The notes below the pieces were generated by a model. It was not told where the DNA came from. It saw only the letters and a program-made list of their open reading frames with translations, and made no database searches. A program made the translations under genes and the position numbers. From contig OZ026564.1 of the NCBI GenBank assembly GCA_964020155.1, positions 1,953,523 to 2,017,522 of the forward strand: a DNA stretch of 64,000 nt, written 5' to 3'. Shown here piece by piece: positions 49,801-61,670 of this stretch (the first letter of the stretch is position 1; every line of letters begins with the position of its first letter). Origin of the DNA: Chondrilla cf. caribensis (taxonomy: Eukaryota; Porifera; Demospongiae; Chondrillida; Chondrillidae).

Positions 49801-52800
49801 AAGCCATCATGAGTGTAGTAACAAAGGTATAAATACAGTAGAACCTCACTTGTGTTGTATTTTATATCCAGACATGTGTATACAGTGTATGTAGTCACTA
49901 AAATTATGTCATGTATATGTATACTGTACATGCCTGCATGTATTATAATGTATAAATATGTGTCCACCTTAGTGAGAATAGAGGTTCATACTCAGAGCAA
50001 TAATATCTGCAACTACTAACTATAAACTGCAGAATTTCATATATATATGTATATATATTGTATATTTCCTGTTCTAATCTCTGCAACGATCAATCGAACC
50101 GCTCAAGTCTCGGATAGGTCGAATTTGATAATAATTATTAACAAACGGAGAATTTTCGATGCTTCCAAACACCATCCTTCTGGATCTAGTACTCTTATGT
50201 GATCCGTCTTGGCCTAGGGTGCATTGGTCAACCAGTTGGGTTGTTGCAGAATCTACGAGACTATAGGTTCGTTCACTTTTTTGGAATGACAAATAAGCAC
50301 AATTAGATTTTACCTTTACTGATCTGATCCGAGTGTGGGTACTTTTTTCAGCTGTATATATTTTGTATAGGATGCATATGTCAACGTGAAAGCATAATAT
50401 GTATACTTGATGATAAATAAAAGTAATGAAAATCACCCAAAGTTTGTATAAACAGCCAAGACATTTAGTTGAAAAGCTAATACACAAGGTTGCAATGACC
50501 AGATCAGTGTAAGAAGTCACGAAGAAGAGAATTTGGTTCCACGTATACTCTTTGTCTAGCTGTAGCTGTTGTGTTATTTGTAATTAACATTTTTGTATGT
50601 TATACTTGTGAAAAGTTGCTGCTGGGAGAGAAAAGTTGAGAAACTTGTGCTATAATATGACACCATGATTGATTGTCACTCTGAAAACCATTAAAATCAT
50701 TAGCATAGAATCTCCAACATAATAGTGCATTTGTAATAATTCGTCGCCTTTATTGAGTGACAGTGAGCAATTTGGCCTGGAAGTTCAGAAGCCACAGAAA
50801 TCCCTTCAACTGTGTAAACATATTTGTTATGCTTGAATGCTCATGAAGGTCACCCTCTGAAGCACTTATTGTACACTCATGTTCATTTCATGTGATTCAG
50901 GTGAGGGTTAGCCGTAAATCTACCTCGAAATATTGCAATTGAATTACAATTCCTAATCCCATAATGTTATACACTGCAGTCTCACACCAGTGAGACCACA
51001 CATGTGGATTTAATCCTAGATTCTTTATAATAGTGATTGAATGTATGGAATGCAACCTGCCAGGGGAGAAAGGATAAAGGAGACAAAAAGGTTGTATGCG
51101 TTCCATACAATGAACTACCAGTACATTCTATAATAATATAATATTTATAACCTACGATTAAATCCACACAGATGTGTGGTCTCACTGGTGTGAAAATGCA
51201 CTTGGCAGTACCACCAGTGCAGTATGAAAGGAGAATTGAGATGGGCTGGTTACTGTGGTGGCTTGTGGCACAGTGGTTATGATGGCTACAGCCAGATACC
51301 CTGGGTTAGATTCCCTTAGTTGCCAGTTTTTTCCCTTTTCTCCTTTCTCTTCCGGCAGGCTGCATTCCATACATTAATGAATCACCAGTACTCCTGCTTC
51401 TATGTAATAATATATACATTGCAACATAGTACGAGTTGTTATGAGTACAAAATGGTGGAATTCTGGAGTTGAAGTCAATCAACTGATCATTTTGGTGGTA
51501 ACTACACCCCATGCATGTAGTGGTGCATGTAATCCATCAAATCCACCAATAATTGTGGAATATTTCCACCTATGTTTTAACATGTCTGTGGACTTTTTAC
51601 AGATGTGCTTTACTAGGGTTGATCATATTGATAGTGGACAGTTTGATACTGGTCACTCAAGACAGGTGGTCTTTTAACAGGTTCCACAGTATATATACAT
51701 TACCATTAAATGACAGCTCTTTCTTCCATTTACAGTGATATGCTTTGAAGGAACACCTTTGCAAACATTCATAGGAACTTTCTACAGGTTCGGTGGTGAA
51801 GAATCTGATGGACAAATTTGTGTTAATGTCAGAAGAGATGATGCTGACGTCAATAGGTTTGACTTTGAGTCCTTTCAATATGTGGTATCAGAATTAGCAA
51901 CTCCTATATTTGGTGGTGCTACAGCTGCTGGTGAGTTTGCATAAAGGATCATTGTTCCAAGATATCTTCCTCATAATGTACATATATTATCCAGATGTTA
52001 GAATTACTGTATTTGTACACGTGATAAGGAATATGTATGCAATAATATTTGGTGTTGGTGAACTTGCAAATGGCCATGTAAATCTTGATGAAAACCTGCT
52101 AATGTTTACTCCCCACCAGGCATATGTATGCGCGGTATACATATTGAAATTGACTTGCAGTTTATCTTTGTGAAGGATAAAAACGTGACATAGGAAATGA
52201 CCCTCTATGCCAAAAATGTACATACTTGAAAGTGAAATAAATGTGATATAGCTGTGAAAGCATTCTACTAGACTAATACAGCTGTAAATTCTCATTTATC
52301 TGTCACGTCATTGTCTGTCAAACTTTTTATCCTCTATTTATTTTCAAATATACCAATACAATAATACAAACAATAATAAATATTCGGTTGATCCACCAAA
52401 CTAATTAATCTCCCATGTTCACTGATATATGGCAGATAAATAAGAATTCACTATATTCATTACATATCTATTATAGTATTAATTATTATTATTATGTAAC
52501 TGTACATTCACACACACGCATGCATGCATGCACACACACATACATGCATACAAAGTATTCATACACATATAGTACATATCACTCTGTCACATACATATAC
52601 TGTATTCATGATCCATTTTCAACATACAGTTTAGTATGACAGTGTCTGTGTAATTTGCTGGATGGTTAGATGAATTGGACACATAAGTATTCTGCACAGC
52701 ATATCATTTCTACAGTACACATGGTATACCACTACCATCTTTTCCACACATGAATGTAATACCTATATATTGAAGTACTACACATAGTACAGTTATACAG

Positions 52801-55800
52801 CTTCCGATTGGCCTGATAGCCTGTCCCTATGTACCTTCCCATTATCAGCCCAGGGACACCTGTAGGGATGGTCTATCGGCCAGACATGCTCCTTGAGTTG
52901 AACTTCACATTATGTACTTTTTTGTACTTACGTATACATAGCGGGAGTGGACTTCACCCCAACACCAAGTGGAGGATCCTCAGGTAGTTTTCCTCAGAAT
53001 TCTACTGTCACAGAAATTTGTGTTAATATAACCCTCGATGATGTCGCTTGTGAGATTCCAGAAGACTTCAGGATTAGGTTGATTTCACTCAACCCAGTAA
53101 TCAGCACTGTTTGTAACACTGAAGCAATAGTTACTATTAGGGACTCCACAAGTGAGACTGTGTAACTTCACAACTGCATACAATTTACATGCAAACGTGG
53201 TTAGCATAGTGATGTTTGCTATGCAGTTAAACCTAGCTGTTTGAACAACCACCCACCATGGCCGTCTGTCTAAAGTGGTCATTTTGATAAAATCTCAAAA
53301 TATTATCTGCTATGTTGTTGCATGTATTTCACATAACACAGCCACCTGTCTAATTCATACAAAAGGAGCTACCATAGGTGACACATTGGAAGTTTCCCTT
53401 ATATGTCACCAACATTTTTTAAAGAATATTCACCTAATTTCACCCACTGAATGAGCTATCAATGTTATTATGTTACATATTATGTATGTTATTGTTGTCT
53501 TATACCCTCTCTGGCAGCCATCACTGTGGGCTTCACTACAAGTACTACTAGTGTAAGGGAGGATGCTCCAGAAGTTTCACTGAGTGTTACTCGTTCCAGT
53601 GGAATACAGAATTTCAACATTGCTGCATTGTCTGTGACGGAAGACCCGGATCAGGGAGGATGCATTGGTTAGTCAAGCTTCAATTGTGTATCAGTTACAT
53701 TTGTGTAATTTTTTGACAATGTACGTATACTGTACTCACTTTGATTTTTACCAGATATTTCCCTAATCAACAATTGGCCTTGCAAATTGGCTTTTTTCAT
53801 GAAATACAAATCTTTGCAGCTGGCTTCTCCAAAGGAGAAAGTATTTGAAAATTAGGTACTCACTAATCCAAAGTCTTCTATGAGATCTGTGAAAGTAAGA
53901 GAGTACAGTGTTTAATCATGTACTCTCCACAATATTGGAAATGTACCCATTTCATAATAATTATATTGATGTGTTATATTAAATTATAAAAGTACATGGT
54001 ATTTATTTTCTCATGTTGTGTCCTGCTCAGCTGCACCTGGGAGGGTTTCATATCCTTGTATTGCTCAGAGGTGTGCAGATGGGACTACTACTGACCTCAC
54101 TCAGGATGTAGTCAGAAGTGTGACACTCATTCTGGTCCCTAATGCTACTGAAAATAATTGTCACAGGGAATGCCGGATCCTGTTGAGTCCACAGCGAGGG
54201 AGTACATGTAAATTCAACATTACAAGAGGAAGCACACAGCTTCATGTAACGGATGATGACAGTGAGTGTAGTGTCACTTTTATGACAAGCTTTGCCAGTG
54301 AGTTGTTTGTGGGACTAGTATCCATGAAGCCATCATGAGTGTAGTAACAAAGGTATAAATACAGTAGAATCTCACTTGTGTGGTATTTAATATCCAGACA
54401 TGTGTACAGTGTATGTAATCACCAACATTATGTCATGTATATGTATACTGTACATGGCTGCATGTATTATAATGTATGAATACGTATGTGTCTGCATTAT
54501 TGGGAATAGAGGTTCATTTTCAGAGCAATAATATCTACAACTAATAACTATAAACTGCAGCTACTGGGATTACTACAAACACAGAGGTCACTAACACATC
54601 TGATAATTGGAGTGTTGAGTTGTGAAAGTTCAGTCCAGGGATATTTTCAATGGTAGAGAGTGGGTTGTGATGTTTAGAGTATGCTACTTATGCATACCTA
54701 ATATTCTGATGGATGACAATTTATTTTGGATCCATTCACCTTATTCACATTACATGGTGTTATTTACTTCCTATAGTCTACCTTTGTTGTTTATTTGTAT
54801 ACATATTTGGTACTTCGATCTGTGGTGGTTATACATATACGTACAGTACACATGTACATATAGAATAGCAAGTAGCTTTGAAACACCTATTTCTTGTAGC
54901 TCTTGTCTGATCCATGCACATCCCAAAATGATTAATGGATAAACAAATAAAATAATGGATTTTGAAGGTGTAAAAATAACTTGTTGTACAAAATTAGGTA
55001 TACACATTGTATTCATGTCATGTTTGCATTATGAAATTTGTATGTTTCCTGTTTTGTATAATACTATAATAGATTCCGAGTCTGATATTAAAATTTCATT
55101 CGAAGAAAGTTCACTAACAGTGAATGAGTCTGTGGGTGTAGTGGAACTGAGACTAGTAGCAGACAAATTGGTTGAGAGGGAACTGTGGATTAACCTATCA
55201 ACTCAGGATGGAACAGCTAAGAGTGAGATGGAGTGTTGTTTATAGTTTAGTGTATATAAATGCCACACCTCTCTGCCGTCCCCCTTAGATGGAGCCGACT
55301 ACATTCTATTGAATCAGAGTGCCAGGTTCCCATCAAATAGTAGTATATCAGATCCAGTCCTGGTCAAAATCTTCAATAGTTCCTGTTTTGAACTTACTGA
55401 ACGATTCTCCATTTCACTGATTCAGAAGTTGTCATGTCCTGGAGTCATACAAGGCCGATATCCAAACCTCACCATTGTTATCGAAGACCTAAATGGTACA
55501 CACATGGAATGCAGTGATATTGTTTATAATAATTATTATGAATGAAATGTATTTACTTTTACTACATACATTTCCTTGCTATATAATGCTATAATGTTTT
55601 GTCTTCCGTTACCATGGTAACTGAGCGATATCCTCGGGTGATAAATATGCTAACCTGTCCTAGGACTTCAGGCGAATTTATCACCCGGCGATAACTAATT
55701 GACAGTCTAATTAATATAGTTTCTACGCATTCAATTGTGTCGGCATCAATGAATATCATTAACACTATAACAAAATGATCTCAAACGGAAGACAAATTAG

Positions 55801-56670
55801 TTATCACCCAATTACTCGGATGGTAGCCTAATAGAATTACTTGACCTCGGCTTCGCCTCAGTCTCGCATTCTATTACGGCTACCATCCTCGTAATTGGGT
55901 GATAACTACTACATAGTGGTTATGAGTGCTATATATGTTATAGTAGATATAATCTAATAGATTCTAGCTAACAATGTATAGTGTACTTTCCAGTATACTG
56001 GAGAGAAAAAAATATATGTTTTCATTTGTGTGGAAACATGTAGGCCTGCTTGGATGGTTCCACATGTGTGCATCTACAGAGTATGTGTGTACAATTTTAC
56101 CATTACTATAATTATCAGTATGTGTTATAGTTTATCATTACTATAATTTTGCATTTATGCTACTATATACTTACATAATTTCAATATTCTGTCTTTAGTG
56201 ATAAATGTAAGTTTTCTGGTTGGAGAAGTTGCAAAACGTGAAGGAAGATTGGTTAAGTTGAAAGTAGCTCGATCAGGATGCATAGCTCAAAGCATCACTA
56301 TCGGAGTGTGTACTAATTCAACATCTGGCAATGCTTCACAAGGTGCTGTACATGCATGAGTGGTTTGAATTGATGTGTGACTCTGATGCGTATATGCACC
56401 TGTTTGTACTGGATTTGTATACACATTTTAGTAGATCTGTTGGATTATTATGAAGGAATTCCTTCTACAGATGAAGATTATAGACTACGAACCAGAGAAA
56501 TCACCTTCAGGAAGGTGAACAGGGTTAATGAAAAGAAGACTGTGGTGGTGAAACTGCTTAAGGATGGCAATCCTGAACCACAAGAATCATTCAACATTTC
56601 TCTGTGCACTCTCAATGGAGTGGTGTACGACAAGCAGCATGTGCAAGTGCTCATCAAGGACAGGAACTAA
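43830..56670 (+). CDS. gene C: secreted Calx-beta repeat protein, apparent fusion of two B-like genes (15 exons, 914 aa)
   Basis: Exons: 43830-43899, 46258-46437, 46978-47187, 47538-47687, 48065-48295, 48576-48743, 49562-49771, 51736-51930, 52942-53151, 53518-53667, 54031-54261, 55073-55222, 55289-55495, 56199-56342, 56432-56670. Total 2745 nt, all introns phase 1, stop TAA. It has a signal peptide nearly identical to gene B, then seven Calx-beta modules: 24-154, 154-281, 281-407, 407-542 (a repeat of module 1), 542-669 (a repeat of module 2), 669-788 and 788-914. No hydrophobic anchor follows, so secretion is predicted. Exon 2 has a 15-nt in-frame deletion. Exon 7 is 6 nt longer because the donor moved. 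The exon 14 donor (gtgctg) is weak. Alternatively, exons 8-15 belong to a separate gene that lost its first exon, but continuous phase and open frames favour one gene. Confidence 0.72.
45488..45720. mobile_element. foldback/MITE with ~35-bp terminal inverted repeats, copy 1
   Basis: The left end TCACACCAGTGAGACCACAC...TGTGGATTCAATC pairs with GATTAAATCCACACAGATGTGTGGTCTCATGAACTGGTGTGA (read in pieces). An inner pair is TGTATGGAACGCAACCT / GTTCCATACA. A second copy is at 50977-51195. Confidence 0.65.
45755..45955 (+). mobile_element. tRNA-derived SINE-like element, copy 1 (diverged)
   Basis: Contains the A-box-like TGGCACAGTGG followed by a degraded B box (GGGTTCCAGTACC), then a pyrimidine-rich body (CTTCTCTTTTCTCCTTTCTC). 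Paralogous to the better copy at about 51250-51430. Confidence 0.5.
46258..47187 (+). other. gene C Calx-beta module 1 (exons 2-3)
   Basis: ICFEGTPLQTFFRAFYRF with a 5-residue deletion (REEGDCESFQY instead of the longer form in A and B), then GVDFTPTPSGG, LDDVACENTEDF and IRDST. Confidence 0.75.
47538..48295 (+). other. gene C Calx-beta module 2 (exons 4-5)
   Basis: VGFTTSTTSVREDAPG, PCIAKRCPDGTTTDL, EIDCHRECRILL and RVMDDE. The intron after it is only 280 bp and is the empty site for the transposon cluster of gene B intron 5. Confidence 0.75.
48576..49771 (+). other. gene C Calx-beta module 3 (exons 6-7)
   Basis: FLRFDMDFFEEDEDKGG, GVDLPDREYNSS and PDDVYELTETFQLVL. The exon ends IANDDSL because the ancestral donor GACA|GTGAG gained GCCTGT and the splice site shifted 6 nt downstream, keeping phase 1. 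Confidence 0.72.
50977..51195. mobile_element. foldback/MITE, copy 2
   Basis: The left end TCACACCAGTGAGACCACAC with ATGTGGATTTAATCC pairs with GATTAAATCCACACA...TGTGTGGTCTCACTGGTGTGA. Same interior as 45488-45720. Confidence 0.65.
51250..51430 (+). mobile_element. tRNA-derived SINE-like element, copy 2
   Basis: The A box TGGCACAGTGG (51266-51276) and B box GGTTAGATTCC (51304-51314) have pol-III-promoter spacing (about 27 nt apart) and match tRNA-gene consensus words. A pyrimidine-rich body follows. No folded complete tRNA is present, so it is not called as a tRNA gene. Confidence 0.55.
51736..53151 (+). other. gene C Calx-beta module 4 (exons 8-9), second copy of module 1 type
   Basis: ICFEGTPLQTFIGTFYRF at full 195-nt length, then GVDFTPTPSGG, LDDVACEIPEDF and IRDST. 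Here it follows another module rather than a signal peptide. Confidence 0.72.
53518..54261 (+). other. gene C Calx-beta module 5 (exons 10-11), second copy of module 2 type
   Basis: VGFTTSTTSVREDAPE, PCIAQRCADGTTTDL, NCHRECRILL and HVTDDD. The exon ends GACA|GTGAG. Confidence 0.72.
54262..55072 (+). other. gene C intron 11, a mosaic of three ancestral introns
   Basis: It starts as the intron after a module-2-type exon (GTGAGTGTAGTGTCAC). From about 54293 it becomes the intron after an exon-7-type exon (GAGTTGTTTGTGGGA...ATGAAGCCATCATGAG), and later it matches gene A intron 7 (near 54725, CATTCACCTTATTCACATTACATGG) and intron 9 (near 54880, CTTGTCTGATCCATGCACATCCCAAA). Exons of the module 3 and 4 types have therefore been deleted here. 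Confidence 0.6.
55073..55495 (+). other. gene C Calx-beta module 6 (exons 12-13)
   Basis: ISFEESSLTVNESVGVVEL, then GADYILLNQSARF, NSSCFELTERFSISL and IVIEDLN. The intron between is 66 bp. Confidence 0.75.
55608..55908. mobile_element. large foldback element with X-box-like palindrome (gene C intron 13)
   Basis: 55798-55837 (TAGTTATCACCCAATTACTC...) pairs with 55868-55908 (...GTAATTGGGTGATAACTA) as arms of about 40 bp with a loop of about 30 nt. A related weaker pair (GGGTGATAAAT / ATTTATCACCC) lies at about 55636-55695. A perfect 14-bp palindrome GTTACCATGGTAAC sits at 55608-55621. No coding capacity. Probably a foldback transposon. Confidence 0.6.
56199..56670 (+). other. gene C Calx-beta module 7 (exons 14-15, C-terminus)
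   Basis: The first half has VSFLVGEVAKREGRL with TIGVCTNSTSG. The second half has STDEDYRLRTREITF, PEPQESFNISL and ends VLIKDRN before TAA. The acceptor TTTTAGTAG is a tandem NAGNAG-type site, so the exon may start at 56432 or 56435. A mutated copy of exon 15 lies at 59097-59332. Confidence 0.7.
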
Positions 56671-57623
56671 TTTCAATATCATTGCAATTCCCATACAGCT
56701 ATTATACACATTTGCAACTGAACCTTTAATACTATTATTATTATTGAAAATTCCATAGGCAAGCAGTCCAATATACATTATATCAATGTACCTAGGCTGT
56801 CATATTCATGTACATCCAATTCATGAAATCGATGTACATTGACTAAATGGATTGTTTTATTAATCCTTCCTATGTGCTTCAGCTATGAGAACGGTTAATC
56901 AGGGTCGACCAGAACAGACAGAGTGTCTGGTCCAGTAGACACTTCGTGCATGATCAATCAAACCACCCAGCTTAATTAGAACACCTGCCACCACCAGATG
57001 GGGATCAAATGACACAATTAGTACACCGCAACCAAACATTATGGCTCCCATGAAGGATAAGGATTCCTGTATATTCCGTGCTTCAGTTTACTGATTCACT
57101 TACGTCCTAACCTTGAACTGTCAGGCTTAGTGTATACAATGGAAGTAGAAAATACTTGTACTGTTTACATTGAACTACAAGCTATATACATAAGTAAATA
57201 TGCATCACTGCGCTATTATGATTACAACATTATTATAGATACGTACATATATATTAACTGTATTAATTGACAATATTAAAAGTGGGAGCCACCTATTATT
57301 ATGACGATTGTTCAGGGTACACAAAAATAATGTATCTCTACAAAGGTGATCCTTACAGTTGGCTGATAGTGTCCATCGTTCATCGTAAATGCATAAAAAA
57401 GACATAGAAGCCCAGGAGACTGGGATGGTAGGCCATTAGCAGGGTGGGAACAGTGCTAGTCAAAACAAGCTAAAGAGGAATTTCAGTTGTCAACAATGAA
57501 TCACTTAGCACACACCTGTTTATAGCAAGTGTTATCCATGGGTGAACGTACACACACACACACACACACACACATACACACACTACACACACACACACAC
57601 GCACGCACACACACACACGCACA

Positions 57624-57657
<34 letters not shown>

Positions 57658-57699
57658 TTCCACACCAGTATATATATTCATATGAACAACATAGAGATC
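56671..57699. repeat. 3' flank of gene C, duplicated downstream of the pseudogene
   Basis: TTTCAATATCATTGCAATTC, CATGAAGGATAAGGATTCCT and CTTACGTCCTAACCTTGAAC all recur at about 59333-60300 in the same order. Includes a (CA)n tract at 57551-57658. No exon recognised. Confidence 0.7.
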
Positions 57700-58249
57700 A
57701 TAATTGGATACGATTAGATCGTGCTTTAATTTCGCATACGACTGTACCCAGCACTGACGCAAGACGTCCTGGGGAAGACCCTGTAATTTTGTGCATTTAC
57801 CACTGAAGGCGCCATCGTTTCCGTTCACTGCTCTCCTTTTGTTTGATTTTTGCTGTGATTTGGCAGGCGAATTTTCTTTTCTCTGATGACCACAAATGAT
57901 TATCCACACCTTCAATTTTAAAATGACTGACATGTTAGTGACTACTGCCAAATGGGTTGAAGCACATTGTAGCCCTTATCATCAAGTTGAATGGAAGCGT
58001 ACGTGTCCTTCAGGTGCATGGACGACAAGATTGATTCGTTGGAAGAATATCGCCGTATAACGAAGCCTTCCATTGACTATTGAATTTCCAGCGACGACAA
58101 ATTGAGATATAAAAGGAGACCACCGCCTTGATCTGGGCAAGTTGTCCCCTGACGGAGTGTCTATTGCTGCAGGTTGTGGTGAGTGATTCTAGGCCTTGTG
58201 TGCCATGTCCTACCTGGTGGATGCTGGGTGAGATATTGACTCCGATGTC

Positions 58250-58250
<1 letters not shown>
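57700..58250 (+). promoter_or_regulatory. duplicated upstream/5' UTR-like block of the pseudogene
   Basis: TGGAAGCGTACGTGTCCTTC, GGAAGAATATCGCCGTATAA, ACAAATTGAGATATAAAAGG and TTGTCCCCTGACGGAGTGTC recur at about 61073-61260 upstream of gene D. The AGATATAAAAGG word is TATA-like. A (TG)n tract (58253-58312) follows where gene D has its intron and signal exon. Confidence 0.5.
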
Positions 58251-58317
<67 letters not shown>

Positions 58318-58716
58318 ATTGGTTAAGACATGGGCACAAGGGCAGCATGACATATAAAATACCAAGTCCCGAGGGCAAGTGTATAATATTATATGTCATG
58401 CTGTCCAAGTGTCCATGTTTAACCAGTATAGCATCTGTTGCTAACGCTTTATACTGTTCCTAGCGCTGTATACATTAAAAAATTGCTGTATAGTAGTACT
58501 GTTTCTATGATAACGTATGCTGTGTGTGTGTGTGTGTGTGTGTGTCATGCGCGCGTGTATGTATGTGTTTGTGCTGCGTGTATTAATAAAAACATGTCTG
58601 TGTGATCCTTCTGGAGTTTTTTATGGGATATACAGGTACATTTTGCTTGTTAAATTGTACACAAATGTTGTTTTGCTGTCCCAATTCAGTGCATCTTCTG
58701 ATATCTCTTACTACAG

Positions 58717-59332
58717 TTGTGAATGTAAAGTGGGTGATGGATTCAGTGTCTGTTTGTGAGGGAGTCAACCAAACTGTAGAACTTTTTCTGAAGGACTTTT
58801 CACCCGCCCTATTTCTATTGGTGTGGCCTGCTCTCCTGTGAGAGCATCTGATATGAGCGCAGGTAATGTGCTTACCTGTGTATGTATGTATGTACATACG
58901 TATATATGCATGTATAGTGCACTGTATGTATCCACTCATGTACATATGGAGTACTGTATGTATGTGTGTATGTATGTACATTCTCTATATTTTATGTGTA
59001 TGAAATAAAAATACATCTGCAATCAGTTAAAAACATTATATTAATACTCCCTGTTTCCATGTTTGCAATGTTTTGTATATATGCACATTTTAGTAGATCT
59101 GCTGGATTATTAGGAAGGAATTCCTTCTACAGATGAAGATTATAGACTACGAACCAGAGAAATCACCTTCAGGAAGGTGAAGAGGGTTAATGAAAAGAAG
59201 ACTATGGTGGTGAAACTGCTTAAGGATGGCAATCCTGAACCACAAGAATCATTCAACATTTCTCTGTGCACTCTCAATGGAGTGGTGTACGACAAGCAGC
59301 ATGTGCAAGTGATCATCAAGGACAGGAACTAA
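58717..59332 (+). pseudogene. chimeric Calx-beta pseudogene fragment (gene D exon 4-like plus gene C exon 15-like)
   Basis: 58717-58862 copies gene D exon 4 (62662-62814) but lacks 7 nt after GTAGAACTTT, shifting the frame. The following intron matches gene D intron 4 to about 59045. From about 59075 the sequence is that of gene C intron 14 and exon 15 (59097-59332), where DYYEG has become DY-stop-EG (TAT to TAG). Acceptor and donor sites survive. The signal exon and gene D exons 2-3 equivalents are absent. Confidence 0.75.
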
Positions 59333-61072
<1,740 letters not shown>

Positions 61073-61670
61073 TGGAAGCGTACGTGTCCTTCGGATGCAT
61101 GGACGACAAGATTGATTCGTTGGAAGAATATCGCCGTATAACGAAGCCTTCCATTGACTATTGAATTTCCAGCGACGACAAATTGAGATATAAAAGGAGA
61201 CCACCGCCTTGATCTGGGGCATGTTGTCCCCTGACGGAGTGTCTGTTGCTGCAGGTTGTGGTGAGTGATCCTTGTGCGGCGTGTCCTACCTGGTGGATGC
61301 TGGGTGAGATGTTGACTCCGAGGTCTACGTGTAGCCGGTGTTTGCCCTCAGTACTAGTTGGAATACTGTACTTCAGCTAAGGTCCAAGATGAGTGCAGCT
61401 ATCACCCTGCACTAACATCAGCCATGTAATGTCTACTAAATTTAGCATAAGATAAAACCTGCATAATATTGATGGCACTGATAATCTATAGATCAACCAA
61501 CTAACATGTACTCTTTGCATTTCATGTTAGACTATAGGCCCAGTTGGATGTACAGTATGTGTGATGCATACACAGCTCTCAGTGAAGTTAGTATAAGCAC
61601 TAAACATGTTACTTAATTCTTTTCTCTGTGTAGTACTTCCAAGGGACACATACATAGTATCAACAGAAAG
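61073..61670 (+). promoter_or_regulatory. gene D promoter and 5' UTR with probable UTR intron
   Basis: A block conserved with 57700-58250 includes AGATATAAAAGG (TATA-like, near 61187) and GCAGGTTGTG|GTGAGTGATC, a plausible 5' UTR donor near 61260. A matching acceptor CTCTGTGTAG (61624-61633) lies 37 nt before the gene D start codon. The leader intron is an inference. Confidence 0.45.

Larger units (their letters stand above)
49772..51735 (+). other. gene C intron 7, a fusion of an exon-7-type intron with a gene-type intron 1
   Basis: 49772 to about 50036 matches the intron after exon-7-type exons (GTGTAGTAACAAAGGTATAAATACAG). From about 50072 the sequence matches intron 1 of genes B and C (AGTCTCGGATAGGTCGAATTTGATAATA). 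The terminal module, anchor exon, promoter and signal exon that should lie between are absent. Also contains a foldback copy and a SINE-like copy. Confidence 0.7.

Noticed and set aside
51250..51320. A tRNA gene
   Set aside because: A- and B-box words are present, but no complete cloverleaf could be drawn and a degraded paralogous copy exists, so it fits a SINE head better.
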